Shown here one piece after another: positions 1 through 8,520 of a stretch of 64,000 nt of DNA. The stretch's first letter is position 1. Every line of letters starts with the position of its first letter. Source of the stretch: JALYNX01 sp040902845 (GTDB lineage Bacteria > Actinomycetota > Acidimicrobiia > Spongiisociales > ZC4RG35). The translations under genes and the position numbers were made by a program. Below the pieces are notes generated by a model. It made no database searches and was not told where the DNA came from. It was given only the letters and a program-made list of their open reading frames with translations. Location of the stretch: assembly GCA_040902845.1 (NCBI GenBank), contig JBBDWM010000024.1, forward strand, positions 43,030-107,029, given 5' to 3'.

Positions 1-1122
1 TTGAACACACCTGAGAGTCTCATCCGACGATCCGCCGCTGCCCGGGCCGCCGCCAACGGCACGACGATCGACGAAGTGCTGGCTGCATGGGCCGGAGGCG
101 CCCCAATCGTCACCGTGACACCGGCACCGCCCCCGGAAGCCGCCGCGGAGCCCACCCCGTCGCCTGCACCCGTGGCCGCCGCCTCCGTGATCGAGGTCCC
201 AGCCCCGGTTGCCGTGGCCGTCGAACCCGCACCGGAGCCGGTGGCGCCCATCGAACCGGTTCCCCTCTCCACGAGAATCCGGAGTGCCAGCAGGGTCGGC
301 GCCTGGACAGGGTCAGTCCTCGGCCTCACCGGTTTCCTGATCGCTACCACCTGGTGGGCGCAGAACGCCACCGTCATCGGTGGGGGCCCTTACACCCCGG
401 TGATTCAGGCCACATCGACCTCGGTCATCATCGGTGTCGCCCTGGTCAGCATCGTCTTTGGCGCCATCACCGCCGGGATATCCCGCGCCTCGGCAGCGTG
501 GGCCCATCCCGGAATGCAACTCAGAAACTCCGCGGCTTCTACCGGGTGGTTGGGCGCCCTGATCGGCTTGCCTCTCGGTGTCGGGGCGGCGGCAATTTTG
601 ACGAGTGGCTTCGGGACGCCAGTTGAGGGTATCGAAGGCATGGTGCAACTCCCCGTGCTCCCGACGCTTGCGGTGATGCTTCTCGGTGGGGCTGTTCTAG
701 GTGGGATCACCGCCGCCGCGACCCAGTCGGTGGCGGTCCCGGTAGCCGTGGCCGGTGACTCCGATGAGATCGCCAAGGTAAAGAGTCGTCTGGGGGGAGC
801 ACTGACGATTCCCGCCGTGGGGCTGCTCATCCTCGTGTCGCTGGTGCTCCCCTTTGCCTGGGCCCTTATCGAGTCGAGTCACCTGACGTCAGGAGGAGCG
901 GCCGTGGTGGCGATAATCACCGCCCTCGGTATCCTCGGGTTCGCCTCCCTCGCCGGAACCCGGCCCAATGTCAAGATCAGCCTCGGCGAAGCCATGGTCG
1001 CCCTGATCGGGATCGCCACCGTCCTCCTAATCGTCTTCGCGGTATTGCTCGCTCGAAGCGCTGGAGAGGGACAAGAAGAGGAAACAGGCGAAGAGGCCGC
1101 AGTGGCTCTCATCCTCGAGTAG
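1..1122 (+). CDS. Unrecognised polytopic membrane protein (possibly 5'-partial)
   Basis: A 373-residue protein I cannot assign. Residues 1-35 form a short soluble segment with an Arg/Ala-rich helix, 36-90 are a Pro/Ala/Glu-rich linker, and about seven hydrophobic stretches follow (near 102-120, 141-160, 183-202, 219-240, 268-288, 299-318 and 331-351). The tail is acidic. There is no CxxCH, P-loop or peptidase motif. The frame is open from a TTG at base 1, so the true start may lie outside the window. The gene converges on serA 26 bp away. It is probably an envelope protein; function unknown. Confidence 0.6.
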   Translation: MNTPESLIRRSAAARAAANGTTIDEVLAAWAGGAPIVTVTPAPPPEAAAEPTPSPAPVAAASVIEVPAPVAVAVEPAPEPVAPIEPVPLSTRIRSASRVGAWTGSVLGLTGFLIATTWWAQNATVIGGGPYTPVIQATSTSVIIGVALVSIVFGAITAGISRASAAWAHPGMQLRNSAASTGWLGALIGLPLGVGAAAILTSGFGTPVEGIEGMVQLPVLPTLAVMLLGGAVLGGITAAATQSVAVPVAVAGDSDEIAKVKSRLGGALTIPAVGLLILVSLVLPFAWALIESSHLTSGGAAVVAIITALGILGFASLAGTRPNVKISLGEAMVALIGIATVLLIVFAVLLARSAGEGQEEETGEEAAVALILE

Positions 1123-1148
1123 GGCGGCTCACTTCTGGAGGGAACTGT

Positions 1149-2108
1149 CTAGGTCGTATTCACCGACCCGGAGAAATCACCGAGGGCCAGGGCATCGCGC
1201 ACCGACTCGGCGATCTCCCTCGCCACCAGTTCCTGGGCTTCCACGGTTGACGCCCCGAGATGGGGTGTCAACACCACGTTGGGCAGATCGAGAAGTGGGC
1301 TGTCCGGTGAGAGCGGCTCGGACTCGAAGACATCGAGAGCCGCGCCGGCGAGGTGACCGTCGATCAACGCCTGGGCAAGTGCCTCCTCATCGATCACACC
1401 CCCCCTCGAGACGTTGACCAAGAACGCGCCCGGCTTCATATGGGATATGGCGTCCTCGTCGATCAGGTGCAGGGTCTCATCGGTGAGGGGGACGTGGAGA
1501 GAGATGATGTCCCCGTGAGTCAGGACCTCGTCGAGTCCGGTCAGAGCAAGGCCAAGGTCGTCTGCGCGTTCCGTGGTCAGATAGGGGTCGTAGACAAGGA
1601 CTCTCATCCCAAAGGCCCGGCACCGAATGGCAACCTCGCTCCCGATCCGACCGGCCCCGACCAGGCCCAGGGTGCGGTCCTTGAGCTGCACACCCCTCAG
1701 ACGCGAGCGCTCCCATTTCCCGGCGCGCATAGATCGGTCCGCCTCCGCCACCCGTCGGACAACCGAGAGGATCAATGCCATCGTGAGCTCGGCCGCAGCC
1801 ACCGTATTGCCGGCTGGGGAGTTGAGGACTGCGATTCCCCGTTCGGTCGCCGCCGAAAGATCGATATTGTCCACCCCGACCCCGGCCCTTCCAACGACTT
1901 TGAGCCGCGGGCCGTACGCCAACATCTCCCGGGTCACCTTGGTGGCGCTTCTGACCACCAGCCCGTCGGCATCGGCCAGGGCCGCCTGAAAGGCATCGGT
2001 CGCCGAGTCGTCGATCCGGATGACCTGAAATCGATCGTCCTCCAGCAACGGAGCCAGACCCGACTCGGAGACGTGGTCGGTGACCACGACTCTGAAATGG
2101 TCACTCAT
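1149..2108 (-). CDS. serA: D-3-phosphoglycerate dehydrogenase, short form lacking ACT domain
   Basis: A 319-residue D-isomer-specific 2-hydroxyacid dehydrogenase. The Rossmann motif GAGRIG sits at residues ~151-156. The family's catalytic Arg lies in NVSRGGVIDEEAL and the His in LTPHLGAST. It would oxidise 3-phosphoglycerate to 3-phosphohydroxypyruvate in the first step of serine synthesis. It stops after the catalytic/NAD domains and lacks the C-terminal ACT regulatory domain of long SerA, so serine feedback through ACT is not expected. The ATG overlaps the stop of the upstream class V aminotransferase by 4 bp (ATGA), suggesting translational coupling. A glyoxylate/hydroxypyruvate reductase is the alternative; the aminotransferase neighbour favours serine metabolism. 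Confidence 0.8.
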   Translation of the reverse strand: MSDHFRVVVTDHVSESGLAPLLEDDRFQVIRIDDSATDAFQAALADADGLVVRSATKVTREMLAYGPRLKVVGRAGVGVDNIDLSAATERGIAVLNSPAGNTVAAAELTMALILSVVRRVAEADRSMRAGKWERSRLRGVQLKDRTLGLVGAGRIGSEVAIRCRAFGMRVLVYDPYLTTERADDLGLALTGLDEVLTHGDIISLHVPLTDETLHLIDEDAISHMKPGAFLVNVSRGGVIDEEALAQALIDGHLAGAALDVFESEPLSPDSPLLDLPNVVLTPHLGASTVEAQELVAREIAESVRDALALGDFSGSVNTT

Positions 2109-3202
2109 CGGATGACTGCTTCCAGGTCGTCGAGAAGGAGGTTCAACTCGGAGACGGTGCGGTCACCCATGTGCCCGATCCGGATCGTGGTCTCCTTTAG
2201 CTTCCCGTAGCCCGAGCCGATCACCCAATTTCGCTCTTTCATGCCCGCCACGACATCGGGACCGGCGAGTCGCGGTGGGAGGCTGATGCAGGACACTGTT
2301 GGCGAGCGATGACCTTCGGGGGCAAACGGCGCCAACCCCAGTCCAGACATGTCATCGATCCACTCGAGCGTTCGCTCCCGCATCGCCGTGTGACGCTTCC
2401 ACCGCGTCTCGATGCCCTCGGCGAGGATCCTCTCCAACTGCAACCGCAACGCGTACATCAGCGAGATCGCCGGTGTGGCCGGAGTTTGCAGAGCCTCCAG
2501 ACTCCGGGTCAATGCAATCAGATCGAAATAGACACCTTTGTCGGACAGGGTGGCGGAACGCTCCAGCATCGCATCGGAGGCAACCCCGAAGGCCATGCCC
2601 GGCGGCAGCGCCAGGGCTTTCTGCGAACCGGTGAGCACCCAATCGAGAAGCCAATCGTCGGTGCGAACCTCGGTGCCACAGACTCCGGTGACCGAATCCA
2701 CCAGCAGAAGGGCGCGCTCGTCGCCTGCCACCACCTGGGCCAGGCCTTCCAGGTCCTGGAGGACCCCGGTGGAGGTCTCCGAATGAGTGACGGTGACCGC
2801 GTCATAGACACCTGAGGCCAATCGATCGGCGAGTCCTGCGGGGAGGTGATATTCACCCCACGGCACCTCCCATACATCGACGTTCCGCCCACAGGCTGTC
2901 GCGATGTCGACAAATCTCTTGGAGAACGCCCCATTGACCAGGGAGAGAACCTTGCCGTCTCCTACCCCGTTCCTGATCCCGGCCTCCATCAACCCAGTGG
3001 CCGAGGAGGTCGAGATGATCACGGGTCGCTCGGTGAGGAAGACCTGTTTCAGACCGACCTGGATCTCGGCGATCAGGTCCTGGATCGCCGATCCCCGATG
3101 ACCGATCATGGGATGGGTTTGGGCAGCCAGCACCTCGGAATCCACCTCAGTGGGCCCGGGTAGGAAGAACCGACCAATCGACGTGGTTGCGTGCTGCCTC
3201 AA
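2105..3202 (-). CDS. Class V aminotransferase (serine/phosphoserine or alanine-glyoxylate type)
   Basis: A 365-residue PLP enzyme of the class V family. The N-terminus has the FLPGPTEV signature of alanine-glyoxylate/serine-pyruvate enzymes, and the PLP-binding lysine lies in TGSQKALALPPG. Being translationally coupled to serA, it probably supplies the transamination step between phosphohydroxypyruvate (or hydroxypyruvate/glyoxylate) and the amino acid. Substrate specificity cannot be read from the sequence. The start used is a TTG at 3202; no ATG is available nearby, so the N-terminus could differ by a few residues. Confidence 0.8.
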   Translation of the reverse strand: MRQHATTSIGRFFLPGPTEVDSEVLAAQTHPMIGHRGSAIQDLIAEIQVGLKQVFLTERPVIISTSSATGLMEAGIRNGVGDGKVLSLVNGAFSKRFVDIATACGRNVDVWEVPWGEYHLPAGLADRLASGVYDAVTVTHSETSTGVLQDLEGLAQVVAGDERALLLVDSVTGVCGTEVRTDDWLLDWVLTGSQKALALPPGMAFGVASDAMLERSATLSDKGVYFDLIALTRSLEALQTPATPAISLMYALRLQLERILAEGIETRWKRHTAMRERTLEWIDDMSGLGLAPFAPEGHRSPTVSCISLPPRLAGPDVVAGMKERNWVIGSGYGKLKETTIRIGHMGDRTVSELNLLLDDLEAVIR

Positions 3203-3232
3203 GATATGTGCTCCGTTGGTTCCGAGCCCCCG

Positions 3233-3562
3233 CTATCCGTCGGCCAGGCTCAATGCGAACCGGACGTTATCCACCAACTCCCAACCGACCAATATCGGCT
3301 GGCCGCTGAGTCGATGCTCACGAAGGTGGGGGAGCGCAAATTCGTAGTCACCGTCGTCCACTGGAAGAAACAGCCACTCCTCACCCTCGACCAGCACCGA
3401 GAACGAGATCACCTGCTCCAGGCTTCCTTCGACGGAGATGACAACCCCCCGAGCGGTGCCCGAGGTTTGGGTGCAGGCCATGACCGCCACGAGCGCCACG
3501 ATTCCGGTCAATCGGGCCGCGGAATTCAGAAGGTGGCGGTCGGCGACCTTGGCCGCGGTCAA
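3233..3562 (-). CDS. Small putative lipoprotein at the 3' end of the cytochrome oxidase cluster
   Basis: About 109 residues. An N-terminal hydrophobic segment ends in AVMAC, an acceptable lipobox, and a mature domain of about 80 residues follows with no family I recognise. The proposed TTG start at 3562-3560 overlaps the TGA of the upstream CtaG-like gene (TTGA), in keeping with the tight overlaps throughout this operon; internal GTG codons are alternatives. The gene ends 30 bp upstream of the aminotransferase start on the same strand. Co-transcription with the oxidase suggests an envelope accessory role, which is inference only. Confidence 0.5.
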   Translation of the reverse strand: MTAAKVADRHLLNSAARLTGIVALVAVMACTQTSGTARGVVISVEGSLEQVISFSVLVEGEEWLFLPVDDGDYEFALPHLREHRLSGQPILVGWELVDNVRFALSLADG

Positions 3563-4368
3563 CCCGCCCTCAGCGACGATTCCAACCTCTCCCAGTCCCG
3601 CTCCTGCTTGGTCCAGCGGAACCAGATCACCGCAATGGTCCCCCACAACAAAAATCCTCCTCCCAGCTTCATGATGACGCCGGCGATCGTCTGGTCGGCC
3701 ACCGCGGTGAGGCCGTAGGCGAGGGCAGCGTCGCCATAGACCGGGTAGATCGGGACCGAGGAAAAGGTGAGAAACGAAGCCGGGACGGTAGGAAGCAGGG
3801 ACTGGAGGAACAGATAGAGCATCTGGGCGGGCGGGGTAAGACGCGGGATCGCCGCGGTAGGCGAGAAGATCGGGAGCCACATGAGGATCGCCGCACCGAA
3901 CAGCCAGGCGTGGACAAAGAAATGAATCGACCGACTGGTCAGCATCCAGCCCACCAGTTCGGGCCAGTGGATCAGGATAAACGTGGCGTTGAAGATGACG
4001 AACGCCGCCACCGGTCGTGCCAGGGGCCGCAACAGTCGCGCCACCTTCGGGTGTCCGAATGTGGCGTCACCCAGCCAGCGCGGACAGCCCCGAAGCAGCA
4101 AAGGCGGCACCACCAGGGCAAGGACCATGTGCTCGATCATGTGCAGGGTGAACAAGGCAGTCTCCCCGATGTCGTGGATCGGCCACCCGGAGACCACCAA
4201 GAGCAGAGCGAGGGCCCCATACCACTGCCAGCGCTGGCCCGCCGTCGCCCGGGGCGCTTCGGGGGCCATCAGCGGCCGGAGACGCTTGTCGGCGTACCAG
4301 TACCCGAAACCGAGGACGAAGACCAACAGCCACAGGTCGAAGTGTGGGTGCCAGGGAGGCAACGGCAT
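3559..4368 (-). CDS. ctaG: CtaG-family (caa3-type) cytochrome c oxidase assembly membrane protein
   Basis: A 269-residue polytopic protein with about seven membrane segments and conserved histidines in the HDIGE...FTLHMIEHMVLAL region and in a later IHFFVHAWLFGA segment, as in the caa3_CtaG family implicated in CuB delivery to Bacillus-type caa3 oxidases. It lies directly behind ctaC-D-E-F; its ATG shares one base with the ctaF stop (TGATG). This is not homologous to the proteobacterial CtaG/Cox11 copper chaperone of the same name. Confidence 0.8.
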   Translation of the reverse strand: MPLPPWHPHFDLWLLVFVLGFGYWYADKRLRPLMAPEAPRATAGQRWQWYGALALLLVVSGWPIHDIGETALFTLHMIEHMVLALVVPPLLLRGCPRWLGDATFGHPKVARLLRPLARPVAAFVIFNATFILIHWPELVGWMLTSRSIHFFVHAWLFGAAILMWLPIFSPTAAIPRLTPPAQMLYLFLQSLLPTVPASFLTFSSVPIYPVYGDAALAYGLTAVADQTIAGVIMKLGGGFLLWGTIAVIWFRWTKQERDWERLESSLRAG

Positions 4369-4676
4369 CAGGATCCCCTGATGACCAGGACTCCCAGGGC
4401 GGCCAGGACCACGGTGTAGAGAGAAGCGGCCAGCACGAAGCCGCCGGTGAAGAAGCGGCTCAGGGTCGACTTCTCGTACCGGAGATGCATATAGAAGGCC
4501 ACGACGATCACGAACTTCAGCGTGGCCAGGATGATGAGTGAGATGGCGTTCAGGGCGCCCAAGTCGTAGGACTTGTTCACGTAGTACATACCCACCTCGA
4601 TGGCGGTGAGTACCCCCAACAGCACCGCGATCTTCCAGTATTGGGCCGGTGTCGGGTGGTGATGCTCCGCGGTCAT
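4368..4676 (-). CDS. ctaF: Cytochrome c oxidase subunit IV, prokaryotic type
   Basis: A 102-residue membrane protein with three hydrophobic spans (about 15-32, 42-62 and 75-97) and a His-rich N-terminus (EHHHPTPAQYW). The motif KFVIVVAFYMHLRYE in the second span is typical of prokaryotic COX4/CyoD-like subunits. It overlaps ctaE by 4 bp at its start and ctaG by one base at its end, so it is part of the oxidase transcription unit. It is a structural, non-redox subunit of the aa3/caa3 complex. Confidence 0.82.
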   Translation of the reverse strand: MTAEHHHPTPAQYWKIAVLLGVLTAIEVGMYYVNKSYDLGALNAISLIILATLKFVIVVAFYMHLRYEKSTLSRFFTGGFVLAASLYTVVLAALGVLVIRGS

Positions 4677-5302
4677 GCGGGCGGCACCGACAACAGATAG
4701 ACGACGGTGAAGATGACGATCCAGATGATGTCGACGAAGTGCCAGTAGAGGCCGACCAGTTCGAGGTTCATCCCGTGTTTCTCACTGAGCCCACCCGGAC
4801 GTCGTGAGATGCCCCACAGGGAGAGAAGCATGATCACACCGATCGCCACATGGGTGCCGTGAAACCCGGTGAGGACATAGAAGGCGGAGGCCGCCGGGTT
4901 GGTGGTGAGCTTCATGTCGTTGTTGACGATGAATTCGGTGAACTCGAAGACCTGGCCGCCGAGGAACACCGCGCCCAGGGCCGCAGTGGCGAACAACCAG
5001 GTCCTGGTCCCGTTGATGTCGGCTCGCGTCAGGGCGTTGTGGGCGAGGACCATCGTCAACGAGCTCATCAACAGGACGAACGAACTGACCGAAGTGAATG
5101 GTATGTCGTAGATCTCGGAGGGATAGGTGCCGGCAAATCCCGCCCGGTTCGAATACAGCAGGTAGTTCGAGATCAGGGCGCCGAAGAACAGGAACTCCGA
5201 GCTGAGGAACAGCCACATCCCGAGTTTGCGGTTGTCGACACCTGTCGACTCGCGTTCGGGATGATCCAATGGAGCCTCGTGGAGGATCTCAGCCATAGCC
5301 AC
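4673..5302 (-). CDS. ctaE: Cytochrome c oxidase subunit III
   Basis: A 209-residue, five-span subunit III. The family signature FYVLTGFHGTHVAIG is present near residues 141-155, and the C-terminus has the usual LYWHFVDIIWIVIF segment. The N-terminal helices are short, as in actinobacterial CtaE. The start overlaps the end of ctaD by 14 bp. Subunit III stabilises the oxidase core and is associated with proton uptake in the family. Confidence 0.92.
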   Translation of the reverse strand: MAMAEILHEAPLDHPERESTGVDNRKLGMWLFLSSEFLFFGALISNYLLYSNRAGFAGTYPSEIYDIPFTSVSSFVLLMSSLTMVLAHNALTRADINGTRTWLFATAALGAVFLGGQVFEFTEFIVNNDMKLTTNPAASAFYVLTGFHGTHVAIGVIMLLSLWGISRRPGGLSEKHGMNLELVGLYWHFVDIIWIVIFTVVYLLSVPPA

Positions 5303-7331
5303 CCTCGTGCTTGTCAGAGTGCTCCCCGTCGTCGTGTTGGACGAGATGCGGTTCCTCGAGCGGCTCGATCGCCCACCCGACCACCGAGATGAGGCCGATG
5401 ATGACGCCGACGAAGATCATGGCCTTGCCCCAGAGTGCCTCGTGGTAGATGATCCCGTAGAAGATGGTCGGGAAAGCGGTGGCCATGAAAAAGGGGAAAT
5501 ATGAGGGATTGGGGAGGTGGATCGGCGAGGCCGGGTTGAGCTGATCATGCTCGATCTTGGCCACGATCTCATCCGCATCCGGCTTGCGCACCGCCCGCCC
5601 ATCCGGGTCTTCGTCGTACTTGAGATGCCAGAAATGGTCGAGACGGGTAACCACCGGGGGCACCGCGAAGTTGTACTCGGGCGTGGGGTTGGGACTCATC
5701 CACTCAACGGTCCTCGCGTCCCATGGGTCGAGGCCGGAGAGCTGGCCGCGGCGCTTGCTGGTGACCCAGTTGACGATGAAGATCGCAATGGAGAGGGCGA
5801 TGATGAAGGCACCCACGGTCACCGCCAGGTTCCACGGCTCGAGACCGGTCTCCGGTGCGTACTTCCAGGTTCGACGAACCATCCCCTGAAGACCCAACCA
5901 GTGCATTGGGGCGAAGGTGAGATTGAACCCGAGCAACTGGAGCCAGAAATGGGTCTTGCCCAGTTTCTCGTTCATCACCCTCCCGGTGAGCTTGGGGAAC
6001 CAGTAATAGAGGCCGCCGAAGAGCCCGAAGATGGCGCCGCCGAACAGCACATAATGGAAGTGGGCCACGATGTAATAGGTGTCTGTCTGCTGCCAGTCCG
6101 AGGGGACGACGGCGTGGGTCACCCCGGAGAGCCCGCCGATGGTGAACATGGCCAAAAACCCGATGGCGAACAGCATCGAGGTGTTGAGCCGTATTCGACC
6201 CATCCACATCGTCCCCAGCCAGTTGAAGATCTTGATCCCGGTGGGAATGGCGATGGTCATCGTCGACAGGCCGAAAGCCGCCTGGGCCACCGGGGTGATT
6301 CCCGAGGCGAACATGTGATGGGCCCACACCCCGAAGCCGAGGAAACCGATGGCGGCGCCGGCAAAGACCACCGCCGAATAGCCGAAGAGGGGTTTGCGCG
6401 AGAAGGTGGGGAGGATCTCGGAAACCATCCCCATCGCAGGCAGGACCAGGATGTAGACCTCGGGGTGGCCGAACAACCAGAACAGGTGTTGCCACAGAAT
6501 TGGATCTCCCCCGCCAACGGGGGCGAAGAACAACGACCCGAACTGACGGTCGAACGTCACCATGAACAGCGCTACCGCGATGATCGGGATTGAGAACAGC
6601 AGAAGGAACGCCACAACCATCGACATCCAGACAAACACCGGCATTCGGAGCAGGCGCATCCCCTTGGCCCGCAGGTTGAGGATGGTGACGATGAAGTTGA
6701 CCGCAGAGACCAAGGAGGCAAGGCCCAGGATCTGCACCCCCAACGCCCAGTAGTCCATAGCGGTGCCCGGCGAGTAGAGCGGCCCGGCGTTGGGCTGGTA
6801 GCCGAACCATCCCCCGTCAGGTGAGTTGGCAAGGAAGTTGAAGCTGCCGGGTCCTCCCCCGAGAGCCAGGTTGCCGTCGACACCTCCGATGCCATCGACC
6901 CCGACCGGGGCCAGAGAGGTGCCGAAGATGAAGGTCGAATAGAGGAAGATCCCGCCGAAGAGGAAGACCCACCAGGAGAGGGCGTTCAACCTGGGGAAGG
7001 CAACGTCCCGCGCTCCGATCATCAGCGGGAGCAGGTAATTCATGAATGCAGCCCCGGTCGGCATCACGAAGAGAAAGATCATCGTGGTGCCATGCATGGT
7101 GAACAGGGCGTTGTAGGCGCCGGCGGTGAGGAACTCGCTGTTGGCCTGGGCAAGTTGGATCCGAAGCAGCAAGGCCTCGACACCGCCGATGATGAAGAAG
7201 GTGAAGGCCGCGTAGCCGTACATGATGCCGATCCGCTTGTGATCGACGGTCGTTATCCACGACCAGATACCGGTCTTCGCCGATGGACGGCGAAAGATGG
7301 TGGTCTGCGGTCGCTCGGCGGTGGCGGTCAT
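5289..7331 (-). CDS. ctaD: Cytochrome c oxidase subunit I with C-terminal extension
   Basis: A 680-residue haem-copper oxidase catalytic subunit holding haem a and the haem a3-CuB centre. The CuB/Tyr motif FGHPEVYILVLPAMG gives the His-Tyr pair, and TGIKIFNWLGTMW marks the K-channel region. An MSPNPTPEYNF segment follows the twelve-helix core. The last ~110 residues are an extension with two more hydrophobic spans (YFPFFMATAFPTIFYG and AMIFVGVIIGLISVVGWAI), longer than in canonical subunit I. The ATG overlaps the ctaC stop by 4 bp, and the 3' end overlaps ctaE. Confidence 0.95.
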   Translation of the reverse strand: MTATAERPQTTIFRRPSAKTGIWSWITTVDHKRIGIMYGYAAFTFFIIGGVEALLLRIQLAQANSEFLTAGAYNALFTMHGTTMIFLFVMPTGAAFMNYLLPLMIGARDVAFPRLNALSWWVFLFGGIFLYSTFIFGTSLAPVGVDGIGGVDGNLALGGGPGSFNFLANSPDGGWFGYQPNAGPLYSPGTAMDYWALGVQILGLASLVSAVNFIVTILNLRAKGMRLLRMPVFVWMSMVVAFLLLFSIPIIAVALFMVTFDRQFGSLFFAPVGGGDPILWQHLFWLFGHPEVYILVLPAMGMVSEILPTFSRKPLFGYSAVVFAGAAIGFLGFGVWAHHMFASGITPVAQAAFGLSTMTIAIPTGIKIFNWLGTMWMGRIRLNTSMLFAIGFLAMFTIGGLSGVTHAVVPSDWQQTDTYYIVAHFHYVLFGGAIFGLFGGLYYWFPKLTGRVMNEKLGKTHFWLQLLGFNLTFAPMHWLGLQGMVRRTWKYAPETGLEPWNLAVTVGAFIIALSIAIFIVNWVTSKRRGQLSGLDPWDARTVEWMSPNPTPEYNFAVPPVVTRLDHFWHLKYDEDPDGRAVRKPDADEIVAKIEHDQLNPASPIHLPNPSYFPFFMATAFPTIFYGIIYHEALWGKAMIFVGVIIGLISVVGWAIEPLEEPHLVQHDDGEHSDKHEGGYG

Positions 7332-8380
7332 TCGTTGCTCTCCAACCAGATGATCAGATCGTCGATCTCCTGAGCGGTTAGGGCCAGGTTGGGCATGAAG
7401 CTACCGGGTTTCACCGAGGGTGGATCCGCCAGCCACTCCTTGAGCGCCCCCTCCCGGGTCTCGCCCTCACCGGGCAGGGTGGCTCCGGCAAACACGTTGC
7501 GTGAGGCGAAATGGGTGAGCTCGGGACCGGAGAAGGCGTCGTCGGGAACGATGTTGGGATTGGTGTCAAAACGCACGGTGTGACACTGGATGCATCCCTT
7601 GGCCAGGTACACCTGATAGCCGGCGTACTCGGGACTGCCTTCGGTGGGGAGCGGGGTCGTATCGGCCTGATCGGCCAGCCACCCCTCGTACTCCGCCGGG
7701 GGCAGCGCGAGCACCCGGGCCCGCATCAACGAGTGGGAGAGGCCACAGAACTCGGCGCACTGACCCCAGAACTCCCCTGGCTCGTCTGCTTGGAGCCGCA
7801 ACTGGGTGGTCTGGCCCGGAATCAGATAGCGCTTCCCGTTGAGGGCCGGAACCCAGAAGTTGTGGATCACATCCTCGGACGTCATGTTGGCGCAGACCTC
7901 CTGGCCCGCCGGAATCACCATCACGTTGGCCGTCGCCACCCCGGCTTCGGGGTAGCGGTACTCGAACCACCATTGATGCCCGATCACCTCGATCTCGATC
8001 GCGCCCTCACCGCACTCGGTCAGATCGAAGACGGCCGCCGTGGTTGGGACTGCAATCCCGGCCAGGATCAAGGCGGGGATCACTGTCCACAGCACCTCGA
8101 GTTTCGGGCTTCCATGAAGCTGCTTAGCCTCCTTGGCGCCCTCCCGGTCCCGATAGAGAAAGACGGCGACCAGGATCGCCCCCTGGACGAGGATGAAGAC
8201 CGCGGTTGCGATCCAGAAAACCGGCCAGAACAGCTCGTCTTCGCGACGGGAGAAAGGCCCCTTCGGGTCCAGCGCCGTCATCGGGGCATCCTCGATACCG
8301 ATCAGCGAACAGGCGCTGAGAACCATGGCGGCCCCGACCAAAATGCCGAGGCGTGCAAGACGTTGACGGGACGGGGCCAT
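7328..8380 (-). CDS. ctaC: Cytochrome c oxidase subunit II with fused cytochrome c domain (caa3 type), lipoprotein
   Basis: A 350-residue subunit II. The start at ATG 8380 gives MAPSRQRLARLG, a signal peptide and the lipobox LSAC. TATGAT lies 9 nt upstream, which supports this start over upstream in-frame codons. Two membrane helices follow, then a cupredoxin domain with the CuA ligand set in GQCAEFCGLSHSLM. After residue ~260 comes a c-type cytochrome domain: haem attachment site GCIQCHT and probable axial Met in PGSFMPNL. The fusion marks a caa3 oxidase with its own electron-entry haem. It is coupled to ctaD by ATGA. Confidence 0.95.
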   Translation of the reverse strand: MAPSRQRLARLGILVGAAMVLSACSLIGIEDAPMTALDPKGPFSRREDELFWPVFWIATAVFILVQGAILVAVFLYRDREGAKEAKQLHGSPKLEVLWTVIPALILAGIAVPTTAAVFDLTECGEGAIEIEVIGHQWWFEYRYPEAGVATANVMVIPAGQEVCANMTSEDVIHNFWVPALNGKRYLIPGQTTQLRLQADEPGEFWGQCAEFCGLSHSLMRARVLALPPAEYEGWLADQADTTPLPTEGSPEYAGYQVYLAKGCIQCHTVRFDTNPNIVPDDAFSGPELTHFASRNVFAGATLPGEGETREGALKEWLADPPSVKPGSFMPNLALTAQEIDDLIIWLESNE

Positions 8381-8455
8381 CGGTTCGGCATCATACGGAC
8401 CTCGCCAACGAGCGACCAACTTCTGAGCTGTGCCCAGAATTCCGGGGTGAGGCCC

Positions 8456-8520
8456 CCCGTAATTGAGACACAGAGGGGTCACATGCGGACCTGAGGGTCC
8501 CAATTACGGGAAGGACCCCT
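8456..8520. promoter_or_regulatory. Nested inverted repeats upstream of ctaC
   Basis: A 10-bp perfect inverted repeat (CCCGTAATTG at 8456-8465, CAATTACGGG at 8501-8510) is interleaved with a 7-bp one (AGGGGTC at 8474-8480, GACCCCT at 8514-8520). The block lies between the end of the thioredoxin-like gene and ctaC. It could be a transcript-end or attenuator structure between two parts of the oxidase cluster, or an operator for the ctaC promoter, whose probable -10 is at 8390-8395. There is no T-tract of the intrinsic-terminator kind. Confidence 0.5.

Noticed and set aside
5517..6593. 358-codon plus-strand frame opposite ctaD
   Set aside because: Antisense to a highly conserved oxidase subunit; rich in Glu/His/Gly repeats produced by complementing membrane-helix codons.
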